Below, piece after piece: positions 48,492-59,329 of a DNA stretch of 64,000 nt. Made by a program: the position numbers and the translations under genes. This DNA comes from DATAXP01 sp963708675 (GTDB lineage: Bacteria; Planctomycetota; Planctomycetia; Pirellulales; PNKZ01). The stretch lies in NCBI GenBank assembly GCA_963708675.1, contig CAVPTO010000003.1, positions 3,038,001 through 3,102,000 of the forward strand. The letters run 5' to 3'. The notes under the pieces are model-generated. The model had not been told where the DNA came from and made no database searches. It worked only from the letters and a program-made list of their open reading frames with translations. Each line of letters begins with the position of its first letter. The stretch's first letter is position 1.

Positions 48492-49373
48492 ATGACAACC
48501 CGACCGCGACGCATCCTCACCGGCCGTGACTTGGAAGTGTTCCAGGCGCTCGACCGCACGCCGTTGGCGGCCGAGCAACTCTTGAAGCTCAGCCGAACGT
48601 TCCAGCATCCCTTCGGCAGCGAGCGAATGGTCCGCGAGCGGCTCGCGGCGCTTTGCTCCGCCGGCTGGGCGCAGGCGGGACGTTACGCCACGATCGGCAA
48701 TGGAGCGGGACAAAACTATTATCAACTCACTCGCACCGGGTACCGCATCCTGTACGGCGAGACTTCTGTCCCGCCGACGAAGCGCTACTTCGCTCCGATT
48801 TCACTCCCGCGGCAGTACCACACCCGCTGTCTGGCCGACTTCATCGTCCACACGATCGTCGCTGCGCATGGCGCCGTTGCGGCCTTCACTGATTTCTACC
48901 GCGAGAATACGTTGCGGCTGGAAGTCGGCGCCGAGTGTCTGTATCCGGACTGCGCCTTCCAACTGATCCTTCCCGATGGCCGCGCATTCAATTACCTGGT
49001 CGAGATCGATAACCACACCGAACAGATTCGTTCCACCAAGGAAGCCGACAGTTGGCAGCGGAAGGCGCGGCTCTACGACGACTTGCAGTCGTCGGCCCCC
49101 AACCGTTTCCGCGTGTTGGTCGTGACCACGCGGAGCGGTCCCCGGCTCAAGACGATCCTGACGCTGGCCGCAGCACATTCCAGCAATCTGCAGCGGTCGG
49201 TCCTGATCGGGACGCCGTTGGCGATGTACTTGGCCGAGTCGACTCCACTCTCGGCACCCATCTTCCTTGACCATCACCTGCACTCGATCAGTCTGCTAAC
49301 CGGCCCTGAATCGTGGAAATCATCCATCCGCCACAATCGAAGCGCGGCAAGTGAAGCTGCAACGCCGCAATGA
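48492..49373 (+). CDS. Replication-relaxation family protein
   Basis: A 293-residue protein, ATG 48492. N-terminal winged helix: ILTGRDLEVFQALDRTPLAA, RMVRERLAALCSAGWAQAGR. It then has YYQLTRTGYRILYG and a conserved core HTRCLADFIVHTIV, LYPDCAFQLILPDG, YLVEIDNHTEQIRS, the latter with the Asp/Glu-x-Asp look of a PD-(D/E)XK-like fold. This matches Replic_Relax proteins, plasmid and phage proteins linked to control of replication and mobility. It is divergent from the primase. Confidence 0.8.
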   Translation: MTTRPRRILTGRDLEVFQALDRTPLAAEQLLKLSRTFQHPFGSERMVRERLAALCSAGWAQAGRYATIGNGAGQNYYQLTRTGYRILYGETSVPPTKRYFAPISLPRQYHTRCLADFIVHTIVAAHGAVAAFTDFYRENTLRLEVGAECLYPDCAFQLILPDGRAFNYLVEIDNHTEQIRSTKEADSWQRKARLYDDLQSSAPNRFRVLVVTTRSGPRLKTILTLAAAHSSNLQRSVLIGTPLAMYLAESTPLSAPIFLDHHLHSISLLTGPESWKSSIRHNRSAASEAATPQ

Positions 49374-49828
49374 TACCCTCAGCTTCCTGTCTTGGGCGAT
49401 TGTTCTGCCGATGAGCGTCGCGAAACACGCGGCGCTCCCCTCTCCGTCACCACAGGCCACCGATGCGACTCTCCGTCGCGTGTGGTGCGCGACGGGCGAG
49501 TCCTCGGCGCACCGTCCGCACTGTCGGACCGCCTTTCGGTTTGGAACCATCGGACGCTTCGATACGCCGGGCAGGCCCCGCCCCGTGGTGAGTGTCGCAG
49601 ATCGCTCGGGGCGGGGAGACCGCTGCACTCGTCATTGGTAATTCCAAGGCTTTCTTGGCTTGCTGAAGCCAAAGAGCGGAGAACTTTCCCGGGGAAAGTC
49701 TGTGTATGTTTGTAAATGATGAACACATTGGTAACACGTTGCAGGATGAGGAAGTTGCCGCGAAGTATCCATGCGGATTAGCGCGCTCGCATGCCGCGTG
49801 TTAGAATATAGTCATGAAAGGAGACGCC
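49374..49828. other. Gap with palindromes upstream of hicBA
   Basis: No supported gene. A near-perfect palindrome ACTTTCCCGGGGAAAGT is at 49683-49699. A second inverted repeat pairs GGCCCCGCCCCG (about 49574) with CGGGGCGGGG (about 49608). Both are candidates for regulatory or origin-related sites. Confidence 0.5.
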
Positions 49829-50062
49829 ATGTCCCTCACCGTAGAGTTGATCCCTGATCCTGAACAAGGCGGCTTCACGGCGCGCCTGCCCGACATCCCC
49901 GCCTATGGCGAAGGGGAGACCGAGGAGGCGGCGATCGCCGACTTGCGCGAGGCGATCCGCGGATACATCGAGGCCTTCGGGCTGGACGACGCGCTGGCGC
50001 GGGTGAGCGCCCCCTCGGTGCGGCAAATCGAGTGGGACCTGGCTGAAATCGCCCGTGGTTAA
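49829..50062 (+). CDS. hicB: HicB-like antitoxin
   Basis: A 77-residue protein. I choose ATG 49829 because AAAGGAG lies 6 nt upstream; an ATG at 49814 contains that site. HicB fold: LTVELIPDPEQGGFTARLPD, GEGETEEAAIADLREAIRGY. It lacks a C-terminal HTH and so probably acts as a small antidote. It overlaps the HicA gene by 8 bp. A TAGAAT -10-like box precedes it by about 25 bp. Confidence 0.87.
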   Translation: MSLTVELIPDPEQGGFTARLPDIPAYGEGETEEAAIADLREAIRGYIEAFGLDDALARVSAPSVRQIEWDLAEIARG

Positions 50063-50282
50063 GCTGCCGCGCGTCACGGGCAAGCAGATGGTCCGGTTCC
50101 TGGAGCGACAGGGCTTTGCCTTGGTCCGCGTCCGAGGCAGCCATCATTACTTCGATCGCAGCGGGGTTCACACGACGGTTCCCGTGCATGGCAACGCGCC
50201 ACTCAAAATTGGGACATTGCGCAGCATCTTGCGCGACATTCAACTGAGCCCGTCGGAGTTCGAGCGGCTGCTCGGCACGTGA
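50055..50282 (+). CDS. hicA: HicA-family mRNA interferase toxin
   Basis: A 75-residue protein with GTG start at 50055. It reads TGKQMVRFLERQGFALVRVR, then GSHHYFDRSGVHTTVPVHGN with the catalytic His in GSHH, and LKIGTLRSILRDIQL. HicA toxins cut mRNA and tmRNA. The order antitoxin-toxin with an overlap is typical for the hicBA arrangement. Confidence 0.88.
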   Translation: MVKLPRVTGKQMVRFLERQGFALVRVRGSHHYFDRSGVHTTVPVHGNAPLKIGTLRSILRDIQLSPSEFERLLGT

Positions 50283-50334
50283 AGCACGCGCTCGACAAGT
50301 GCTTCTCGCGGCGGCCGGCGGTAGCATCCCGACC

Positions 50335-52592
50335 ATGTTGCTGCGGATCACGGCCTCGGCATTCAACGACCGTGGTCCGCTCTTCACGGAACAGGCACTG
50401 GCCGCGATCCACCAGGGGATGCGCAGCGGCGATTCGATCACGCTCTCGTTGCTTCGCGAAGGGGGAACGGTTTGCGCAGCGTGCGATGTACCCGCAGGGT
50501 TGCGGCAATTCGTCACGACACAGCTGCTGGCCCAGTACCCTTCCACAAGAATCGAACGGATCGCGGAACGTTCGGCAGATCATGCGAGCTGGTCCGCGGA
50601 GCTGACGCTTCGCCCGGGTATCTTCCCGCTCAAGCGTCATCCCCAGTTCGCCGATCAGGCGACGCAGTCGGCGGCCGATCCCCTCTCCGGCATTCTCTCG
50701 TCATTGGCCGGTGGAGAACGCGATCCCCTGTCGCCTCGTGTAGACCTTGTCCTCCGCCCCGCGTCCCATCGTGGTGTTCGGAGTGCGCAGCGAGTGCTGC
50801 GCAATCTCGTGCGGCCACGGCTGGCAGGGGACCACCGTCGGCGTGAACGCTACCTCCGGTATGCGCTCTCCGATCGCTGGTACCTGCGCCCGTGGCGTGG
50901 TGTTTTGCCCGCGCCGCGGGCAGCGTGCCGGGAGGGGAACGGGATCCGGCGCCCGCGGGTCGCGCGCATGATCGCGAGACGGCGCTTCAGTCCGCGCACG
51001 ATAAGCTTCGCCATCGGCTCTTCGAGGTGCGACTGCGATTATCGGTTCGGGCTCCGATCGAACACGAAGAGAGAGCGCTGGCCAAGCTCCAGGAACTCGC
51101 CGGGGCGCTCGGTGCATTCACCGAGCCGGACCAGGCCGCATGGCACGTCGTTTCGCTCGAAAGAGGGGATCAACGGCGACGAAGACGGGGTTTTCTGTTG
51201 TCGACTGAAGAACTGGCGACGCTTTGGCACCTGCCGGTGTTCTCGATCCAGGTGCCGACATTGAACGTGGCGCCGTATCGCCAGCTGGAACCGCCGATCG
51301 GCCTGCCCGATCCGCGGCGCGAGCAGGGGATTGTGACACTGGGGCGGACGAATTTCCGCGACCATCATCGTCCCTTCGGCGTGCGACCCGACGATCGCCG
51401 GAGACATCTTTATATTGTCGGCAAAACCGGGATGGGCAAAAGCACGCTTCTGTTGAACATGCTCGCCGACGACATCGCAGCCGGCCGGGGCTGCTGCCTC
51501 GTCGATCCGCACGGCGATCTGGCGGAGTCGCTCCTCGCGCAGGTGCCGAGCAAGCGGACGAACGATGTGGTGTACTTCGACGCCGGTGACCAGAACCATC
51601 CGCTCGCCTTCAATCCGCTGGCGAACTGCAATCCGCAGGCCCGGCCGCTTGTGACCTCGGGCATTCTCACGGCGTTCAAAAAAATCTGGGGCGACTTCTT
51701 CGGCCCGCGGATGGAGCACATCTTCCGCAACTGCCTGCTGGCACTCTTGGAAACACCCGATGCGTCGCTCGTCTCGCTGGTGCAGCTTCTCGGCGACGGT
51801 GCGTATCGTCGTTCGGTCGTCCAACGCATCCGTGACCCGGTCGTGCGCTCGTTCTGGCTCAACGAGTTCGCGGGCATGCCCCAAAAACTCCAGGCCGAAG
51901 CCATCGCGCCGATCCAGAACAAGGTCGGCCAATTCGTGTCGAGCCCACTGCTACGCCACATTCTCGGCCAGCCCCGTTCGACGATCGACTTGCGACAGAT
52001 CATGGATTGCGGGCAGGTGCTCATCGTCAACCTCAGCAAGGGAAGAGTGGGGGAGGATGCGTCGTCACTGCTCGGTTCGTTGCTCATCACGTCGTTGCAA
52101 CTCGCGGCCATGAGCAGAGCCGACGTGCGCGAGGACCAGCGTCCCGACTTCCACCTCTACGTCGACGAGTTTCAGCACTTCGCTGCCGAGTCGTTCGCGA
52201 CCGTCCTGAGCGAGGCACGCAAGTACCGGCTCTCGCTCACGCTGGCCAACCAGTACCTCGCGCAAATGGACGAGGCCACCGGCGCGGCTGTGTTTGGCAA
52301 TGCGGGATCGCTCGTGTCGTTCCAGGTGGGAGCGGACGACGCCGAGGTGCTCGCGGCGCAGCTGGGCGCCGTCGTCACGCCGCAGGACATCCAAGCGCTG
52401 CCCAAGTACGAAGCCTACGCACGACTGTTGATCGACGGACTGCCGAGCCGGCCCTTCTCGATGCGCACGTTGTCGCCGGCGCCGGCTGCAGCCGACCTCC
52501 ACCGCGCCGAGATCATCCGCCGCATGTCACGACGACGGTACGCCCGTCCGCTGGACCAGGTGGCGGTGAAGATTGCCGCGGCGTTCACGTGA
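50335..52592 (+). CDS. Type IV coupling-protein-like ATPase (TraG/TraD/TraM-binding), frameshifted near 50930
   Basis: From ATG 50335 the first frame gives the N-terminal region (MLLRITASAFNDRGPLFTEQ, PLSGILSSLAGGERDPLSP, RSAQRVLRNLVRPRL). The second frame (from about 50940) gives TALQSAHDKLRHRLFEVRLR, FLLSTEELATLWHLPVFSIQ, Walker A YIVGKTGMGKSTLLLNML, CLVDPHGDLAESLLA, FHLYVDEFQHFAAESFATVL (Walker B) and LTLANQYLAQMDEA. One base is missing somewhere in 50895-50975. Joined, it is about 750 residues. These ATPases couple relaxosomes to a secretion channel during conjugation, but no relaxase or channel genes are in the window. Confidence 0.8.
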
Positions 52593-52880
52593 CTATAGAT
52601 GGACCGGAACGAATCGTGGCTGTTCGCCGGGTTCGGCCGGAGACGGCGGTTCGACCCAGGGGATCGGGTGACCGCTTTGCAGCAGTTCGCTGACGCGCTG
52701 CTTGAATGCAGGAATGATCTTCCCCAGCGCCGCTCGCTCGTTGGCGGCGGTGCATTCCAAGCCCGACAGATTCGCGACGCGCGCGTGCACGCCACCGTCG
52801 ACGGCGGGGGATACGTAGACGATGCAACTGAAGACGGGAACGTCAGCCCGCTTGAAATGATCGGACGGATCAACGTTCAT
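52593..52880 (-). CDS. Small conserved hypothetical protein
   Basis: A 95-residue protein from ATG 52880, with GGAGA 6-7 nt upstream. It reads VPVFSCIVYVSPAVDGGVHA, ANLSGLECTAANERAALGKI, IPAFKQRVSELLQSGHPIPW and ends PRFVPVHL. The strand-helix order recalls the HicB-like fold used in small antitoxins and modulators. No toxin gene is adjacent. It is convergent with the coupling-protein gene. Confidence 0.6.
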   Translation of the reverse strand: MNVDPSDHFKRADVPVFSCIVYVSPAVDGGVHARVANLSGLECTAANERAALGKIIPAFKQRVSELLQSGHPIPWVEPPSPAEPGEQPRFVPVHL

Positions 52881-53124
52881 CACAATTCTCCATCCGGTTC
52901 CACGAAGCGAAAACGAGACGTATGCCGTACTGCCAGCGGGGCCGTCGTTCCATCTTACCGCATGCAGTGAGCGCCAAAGGCGGCGAGGATATGCAGACAT
53001 TGAGCGTGCCTTCGCAAGCTAAAGACGATTGCTCGCCGCTGCCCCTCGTTGCACACTCCCGACGACTTCCTCACATCGAGGCAAGCCAATGGGGTTCGTT
53101 CATTTCATCACTGCAAAGGGAGTT

Positions 53125-53922
53125 ATGGCTATGGTTACGTCAACGTTGATGAATCATCGTGGAGCACGTGAAGTGCTGCGGACGGAACTGGCGACGATTG
53201 AGGCGCCGCCACCGACCAAGACTTGGTTTCCGATCGCGCACCGAGCGGTGCTCGACTCGGTGTGGGCGACGCTCGAAGGCGCCGGTTTTCAGATTCGCCA
53301 AAGTCGCTTGTCGCTCGCGCACGGCGACGCGCGTTTCTTTGGAACGCTGGACCTTGCGACGCCGGTCAGCGACGGAGTCACGCTGGCCGTCGGCATCCGC
53401 AACTCAACCGATCAGAGTTTCCCGATCGGCTTCTGCTGCGGACAGCGCGTGTTCGTCTGTGACAATCTGGCGTTCACGTCCGAGATCGTGGTGAGCAAGA
53501 AGCACACCCGGTTCGGCCAGGAGCGCTATCTCGAAGGATTGTCACGCGCCGTCGCGACGCTCGATCAGTACCGCGAATCTGCGGCTTGCTGGATCGGGCA
53601 ACTGCAACGCTACGACTTGAGCGAAGACGCCGCCAACTCGTACCTGCTGCAAGCCTATGAGCAGGGGATTATCGGCGCGCGGCTTTTGCCGCTGGTGATC
53701 CAGGAATGGCGCCAGCCGAAGTTTGAAGAGTACAAGCCACGGACGGCGTATTCGCTCTTCAACTGCTTCACGGATGTGCTCGGGCGCAATCGCCAGGCGT
53801 GTTTTCCGGCGGAGTCGGCGCTGGCGACGATGCGGCTGAGCAAGTTACTGACACTGGCGCAGCAGCCGGCAATCGATGCCGCCTTCCGCACGGTGGAAGA
53901 TGAACTCGCGACCGGCGCGTGA
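53125..53922 (+). CDS. DUF932 domain protein
   Basis: A 265-residue protein. ATG 53125 is preferred because GGGAG lies 8 nt upstream. The DUF932 pattern includes WFPIAHRAVLDSVWATLEGA, LAVGIRNSTDQSFPIGFCCG, RVFVCDNLAFTSE, and the C-terminal TAYSLFNCFTDVLGR. DUF932 proteins are common on plasmids and phages; the function is unknown. The gene ends 49 bp before a strong terminator. Confidence 0.8.
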   Translation: MAMVTSTLMNHRGAREVLRTELATIEAPPPTKTWFPIAHRAVLDSVWATLEGAGFQIRQSRLSLAHGDARFFGTLDLATPVSDGVTLAVGIRNSTDQSFPIGFCCGQRVFVCDNLAFTSEIVVSKKHTRFGQERYLEGLSRAVATLDQYRESAACWIGQLQRYDLSEDAANSYLLQAYEQGIIGARLLPLVIQEWRQPKFEEYKPRTAYSLFNCFTDVLGRNRQACFPAESALATMRLSKLLTLAQQPAIDAAFRTVEDELATGA

Positions 53923-53970
53923 TTCGCGAGTGTATGGACGAACTCTTCAGACCAACGATGTTGGTCTGGT

Positions 53971-53998
53971 GCCCTTCTCGCAGGAGAAGGGCGTTTTT
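53971..53998 (+). terminator. Intrinsic terminator behind the DUF932 gene
   Basis: GCCCTTCTC (53971-53979) pairs with GAGAAGGGC (53984-53992) around a short loop, followed by GTTTTT. A second inverted repeat (CAGACCAAC / GTTGGTCTG at 53949-53968) lies just upstream. Confidence 0.85.
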
Positions 53999-54142
53999 CC
54001 CCAACGCCACGTCCGCTTGACGCAGCAATCCAACGATCTGCTCCGCACTGTGCCGCTTCTTCAAAAAGAATCCTTTCCGGCCTTCCAGGCCGAAGGGATT
54101 CTCTCATATCAACCGGATCGGTTTTCCGGGAGGGGGTCACAT
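53995..54142 (-). mobile_element. IS3-family insertion sequence remnant (end plus orfA start)
   Basis: On the minus strand ATG 54064 begins MKKRHSAEQIVGLLRQADVA, followed by LGK: the N terminus of an IS3-group OrfA transposase. It breaks off after about 23 codons, where the DUF932 terminator sequence begins. Upstream (54065-54142) is non-coding DNA ending at TGACCCCCTCCCGG, plausible as the left IS terminus. No OrfB or other end remains in the window. The remaining gap to 54432 contains a few frames without recognisable content. Confidence 0.65.
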
Positions 54143-54450
54143 TCTCCGTCCGCCCCATTTACGAGCTGGCAGGAAATCGGCAGCAGGTGCCGGCGCGACA
54201 CCCGACGGTGATATTCACCGATGAAAGAGAGCAAACGTCGGATGGCCCCGCTTTGCGTCAGCGATTCCCGGTACAGGCGAAGTGCGACCCGATGGCGGCT
54301 CTGCCGATTGTAACGGTTACGTGAAATGCACCTACCTATTTCACCCGGGTAGGCTTTTTCGGACCCAGCACTAAAGTCCCTTTGGCCTATGGTTTTAATC
54401 CAGTTAGACCTTTGTGAGCATAAGGAAAATGGATGGGGGAGAACTGCAGC

Positions 54451-55122
54451 ATGAACGAACAACAAGCTCATTCAATTTCATTCTGTTCCTTTGCTCGGGA
54501 ATGGTTCCGTCTCGGGCCTGCGACCGTGCTCGTGGTTATTTGGGCCGCGATCATTACGATCGTTTGGCGGGCGAATCTGGACTACGAGTTCACGCCTGCT
54601 CGAAATGCGCAGCCTCCCTCGCATTGGCCGGTCGACTCCCGATTAAGTCGGGGAAATGGTCCGGCCCTCATCGTTTTCCTGCACGCGTACTGCCCTTGCA
54701 GCAATGCAACACTCCACGAGCTGGCAAAACTGCTGACGCACTTACCGGTCGGTGGCCATGCGTTTTGCGTTATCTCTTACCCCCAGGCGAGAGAGAGCAG
54801 CGAGAGCGATCTAGAAATCTCAGCTCGTCAGATTCCGAATCTGCAAGTTACTGTAGACCATGAACCAGAGCAGACAACGCTGTTTGGGGCAACCGCATCG
54901 GGCACCGTGCTCTTCTACGATGCCGACGGGAAGCTTCTCTTCTCAGGGGGAATCACGCCCTCGCGGGGGCACGAGGGGGCGAATCCGGGTGTCGACTTCT
55001 TGCTCGCGTCATTCCGCGGCGAGCGAGGGCCCACCACGACAATGCCGGTTTTCGGCTGCGGCTTAGCTTTGCGATCACAGCCGTCGCCGACGACAAATCT
55101 ACCGCGTGAGGAAATCCATTGA
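54451..55122 (+). CDS. RedB-like thioredoxin-fold membrane protein
   Basis: A 223-residue protein from ATG 54451 (GGGGGAG about 12 nt upstream; ATG 54433 is possible). One N-terminal membrane helix (TVLVVIWAAIITIVW) is followed by an exported thioredoxin-like domain: ALIVFLHAYCPCSNATLHEL with the CPC motif, then GTVLFYDADGKLLFSGGITP and SRGHEGANPG. The GGIT-SRGHEG signature is that of RedB-type proteins in planctomycetes and deltaproteobacteria; redox function is inferred. The stop overlaps the start of the hybrid kinase (TGATG), so the two are probably one signalling unit. Confidence 0.7.
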   Translation: MNEQQAHSISFCSFAREWFRLGPATVLVVIWAAIITIVWRANLDYEFTPARNAQPPSHWPVDSRLSRGNGPALIVFLHAYCPCSNATLHELAKLLTHLPVGGHAFCVISYPQARESSESDLEISARQIPNLQVTVDHEPEQTTLFGATASGTVLFYDADGKLLFSGGITPSRGHEGANPGVDFLLASFRGERGPTTTMPVFGCGLALRSQPSPTTNLPREEIH

Positions 55123-58100
55123 TGGCCGCTTCGAGTATCGACGTCCGCGCGCATCAACTGCTACAGCAGCAGGCGTCGCGTGTTGCCGTCCTCACGGACC
55201 GCATGTTCGCCGGATTGATGATCTTGCAATGGACCGCGGCGATCGCCGCTGCCATAGTGTTGAGCCCCAAGACGTGGGAAGGTGAAGTCAGTTATGTACA
55301 TCCCCATGTCTGGCTGGCCGTTTGCATGGGTGCTTTGCTAACCCTGCTGCCGCTGGCCTTCGTCGTACGCTTCCCAGGTCGTACGATTACGCGCCACGTC
55401 ATTGCTATTTCCCAGGTTTCATTCTCGTCACTGCTAATCCAAGTGACGGGAGGTCGAATAGAAACGCACTTCCATGTCTTTGGGTCGCTCGCGTTTCTGG
55501 CGTTTTACCGAGACTGGAAGGTGTTGGTGCCGGCGACCGTCGTCGTCGCGGTTGACCATTTTATTCGCGGCGTGTTTTGGCCGGAAACGGTCTTCGGGAT
55601 TGCCACGGCGAGCTCGTGGCGGTGGCTGGAGCATGCCGGCTGGGTCATTTTCGAGGATATATTCCTGGCCTTTTCCTGCGTCCAGGCGCGGCGGGAAATG
55701 TGGAAAGTCGCATTGCGGACGGCCGAGTTGGAACAAGCCAATGCGGATCTGCACGCACGAACCGAAGAGCGCGAACAAGCCTACCAGGCGCAGCACGCGA
55801 TCTTCGAGACCGCGTTAGACGCCATGATTTGCATGGATGGCAACGGGCTTATCACGGCGTGGAACGCCCAGGCGGAGCAGACCTTCGGGTGGCAAGCGAA
55901 AGAGGCAGTTGGACAACCGCTGCATGAATTGATTATTCCACCCCAATCCCGCGAGATCCATCTTGCGGGACTTCGTAAATTCACAGAGACAGGCGAGGGG
56001 CCCGTCCTGAACCGCCGCATTGAGGTTATTGCGCTGCATCGCGATGGACATGAGTTCACGGTAGAACTCGCGGTAGCTCCCATACAGCAAAACGGCTCCA
56101 TCACCTTCTCAGCTTTCGCCCGCGACATCACCGAGCAAAAGCAGGCGGGTGAAGCGCTGCGTAAGGCCAAGGATAAGGCCGAAGCGGCAAACCGCGCCAA
56201 GAGCGCATTCCTGGCCCACATGAGTCACGAGATCCGAACCCCACTCAACGGGATCCTCGGCTATACCGATCTGTTGATAAAGCGAAACAACCGAATCACG
56301 ACGACCGAGCGCACGGAGCATTTGCGAACGATCGCCGAAAGCGGCCGTCATCTATTGGGCATCATCAACGATGTTTTAGATCTTTCGAAGATCGAGGCGG
56401 GGGAAACCGATATCGAGCGGGTGCTTTGTTCGCCGCACGAAATCATCGCTGGCGTGGTTTCGTTGCTGCGTGTACGGCGCGGGAAAAGGGCTTGCAATTG
56501 GAATATGCGTGGGAGGGACTGGTCCCCGAACTCATATTGACGGATCCCGAGCGCGTCCGGCAATTGCTGATGAACTTGGTGGGGAACGCGATTAAGTTTA
56601 CGGAAAGAGGCGAAGTCAAGATCACGGCGCGCATAACGCATGACAGCGACCGCCACGCGCTCGAACTGCATGTCCGCGATACCGGCATCGGAATCCCGCC
56701 AGAAAGCGCCGAGCGGATTTTCGAGCCTTTCATTCAAGCAGATGATTCAATCACGCGCCGCTTCGGCGGCACGGGTTTGGGCTTGGCGATCTGCCGGAGG
56801 GTTGTCGAGAACCTGCGCGGCAGCCTCCAGGTCGAATCCACCGTCGGGAAGGGGAGCGTATTCAAGGCGCGTCTCGATGCCGGAACGTTGGAGGGAGTGC
56901 GCGATGCTGCGCGAGCCATTGACCGATATCGGCCGCTATGACCGACGCTCGCAAGATGCCGAAAGCCGCCTACCTCCGTGTCGGATCCTCGTGGTAGAAG
57001 ACGGCGCTTCAAATCGCCGCCTGATCACAATCTTGCTAGAAGACGCCGGTGCCGAAGTGTCGGTCGCCGAGGATGGACAGCAGGGCATCGATCTTACCGT
57101 AAAGGCGGTAAATGAAGGTCAGGCTTTCGACCTCATATTGATGGACATGCAGATGCCGGTGCTCGACGGATATTCCGCGAGCCGGCAACTACGTGAACTC
57201 GGGATCAAAACGCCGATCTTCGCGGTGACGGCGCACGCGATGAAGGGGGACGAGGACGCCTGCCGAGAAGCAGGCTGCACCGGCTTTCTGACGAAGCCAA
57301 TTGAAGCCAGCCGTCTGATCGGCGCCATATGCGCCGAGTTACAGCGTTCCGCCGCTCACAGACCGTCTGCGGCGCGTGCAAGCGTGGTGGCGTCTCGTCA
57401 GGATTCCCGTCTTTTGGAAGTGACGAATCTGTTTCGTCGGGAAGTTATTGCGCGTTTCGCCGAGATGCGCGAGGCCGCGGCACACTCTCAATGGGACACG
57501 ATTGCCCGCACCGCGCATTGGCTGAAAGGTGCCGGCGGCTCCGTCGGTCACGACTGCTTTACTGCTCCGGCAGCGCTCTTGGAACAACAAGCGCGGGAGC
57601 AGGCCGGCGACGCAGTCGCCACTTCACTTGATCGGTTGGAGTCACTAGTCAATGAGCTGAACGATGAGGCGACGGAAACAACATCCCAGGCCTCTGCTTC
57701 GGCTGAGGCAAAACCCATCGAAGCGGCTCATGCCAGCTTAGTGCAGGCACCACGGCCGATCTTGAATTCACGGCCAGCCAATGATGATCCTTTGGAACAC
57801 AGTCTCACAGAAAAATCGAGCGGCACTATTCTGATTGTCGATGACGAGCAATTCAACATCGAACTAGTGCAAGCTGTTCTTGCGGATGCGGCTCAATATC
57901 GGCTGGTTGCAACCACCGATCCAAGCCAAGCGATACCGATGATATTCACAGAGAACCCTGACGTACTGTTGCTCGACTTGAACATGCCCCGCGCTTCCGG
58001 ATTTGACATTCTTGCGGCGATTCGCGCAACTCCCGGAATACATGATCTACCGGTGTTGATTCTGACCGCATCGGATGACCGGGACACGCGCCGACAAGCG

Positions 58101-58925
58101 TTGGAGTTAGGCGCGACGGATTTTATCGCCAAGCCGTTTGATTCTCAGGAAATGCTGCCGCGAGTTCGTAACGCGTTGTTGGTCAAGCAGCACTTTGAAC
58201 ACCTGCGGCGCCATGCCGAGGCCTTGGATTCCCAAGTCCGGCTGCGCACGGCCCAACTGGAAAAAGCGCGGCGGAATGCCATTTATTGCCTGGCCCGCGC
58301 AGCAGAGTTTCGCGACGACGATACCGGGCGGCATGTCATCCGTGTCGGCAAATACGCCGGTTTAATTGCGCAGCAGCTCGGTTGGGCGGCCAACGCAGTC
58401 GCCCAACTGGAGGAAGCTGCCCAGCTGCATGACGTAGGCAAGATCGGAGTACCGGACGCGATCCTGCTGAAACCCGGCAAACTCGCTCCCGAAGAATTTG
58501 AATTCATGCAAAAGCATTGCGGGTTCAGCAAGCACATCTTCGAGTGCATGACCGACAGCGATCAGCAAGCTGTCCGCCGCCATGTTGACATCGGCAACCG
58601 AATCTTGTTAGTCGAGGACTCGGATTTGCTCGAAACTGCGTCGATCATCGCGTTGACGCATCACGAGCGGTGGGATGGATCGGGTTATCCCCTAGGCTTG
58701 GCCGGCGAAGATATTCCATTGGTCGGGCGCATCACCGCTGTAGCCGACGTATTCGACGCGCTGAGTTCCAAGCGCACCTACAAGGCAGCGTTTCCGATCG
58801 ATAAGTGCTTTGCAATCCTTGAAGAAGGTCGTGGTACGCATTTCGACCCCGCTTGTCTCGACGCTTTCTTTGCTGCGCGAGCGGACGTACTTTCGGTGCA
58901 AATTACGCAAGCGGACCTGGGCTGA
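55122..58925 (+). CDS. Membrane hybrid histidine kinase with REC-Hpt-REC-HD-GYP, two frameshifts
   Basis: ATG 55122. Order along the joined protein (about 1267 residues): multi-helix membrane sensor with ETHFHVFGSLAFLAFYRDW, PAS domain (about 230-340), HisKA MSHEIRTPLNGILGY (His about 368), HATPase with NLVGNAIKFTERGEV, DTGIGIPP and GGTGLGLAI. Then REC (CRILVVEDGASN, LILMDMQMPVLDG), Hpt with TAHWLKGAGGSVGH, a second REC (TILIVDDEQ, VLLLDLNMPR) and HD-GYP (LHDVGKIGVPD, GSGYPLG), a probable cyclic-di-GMP phosphodiesterase. Frame changes are needed near 56475 (one base missing) and 56890-56935 (one extra). If real, the kinase is broken in its ATP-binding domain. Confidence 0.8.
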
Positions 58926-59329
58926 CGCAGCGCGCGTTTTCGCATCGTATTTGCCAGGTCCCAATCCCGAAGACCTGCAGTGAGGGTAGTAAATCTAGCA
59001 GTGGCAGCCAAAGTGGCTTTGCTGTGCCGGACACCGACCGACAACACGGTCTCTCTCCCGTCGCCACCAAGTCCGAAGAACCCCCACTTGCCATTCTGCC
59101 GCCCCGCACGCTCGCCGCGTGCCAATCATTCGCAATAAATCAGATCTACCTGCTACGGGGTCAGGGAGTTCTTCGTAATGGTCTCTGCACTCGCCTACTT
59201 CGCGACAGTCGAGCGGCTCTGGCGTCTTCCAGAAAACCATGATTCCTGGCAGGCCGCGCTATGGATGAACCAAGTAGGGATGAGTTTCGTTCACGCAAGC
59301 GGGACGAAGAGCAGCAGCACCAAAGCGCA
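58926..59329. other. Gap between converging kinase genes
   Basis: No supported gene or repeat was identified in this 404-bp stretch; no clear terminator hairpin stood out either. Confidence 0.4.

Noticed and set aside
54109..54471. 120-residue minus-strand frame next to the IS3 remnant
   Set aside because: It has no transposase motif and overlaps the ribosome site of the RedB-like gene; it may contain decayed IS DNA but cannot be supported as a gene.
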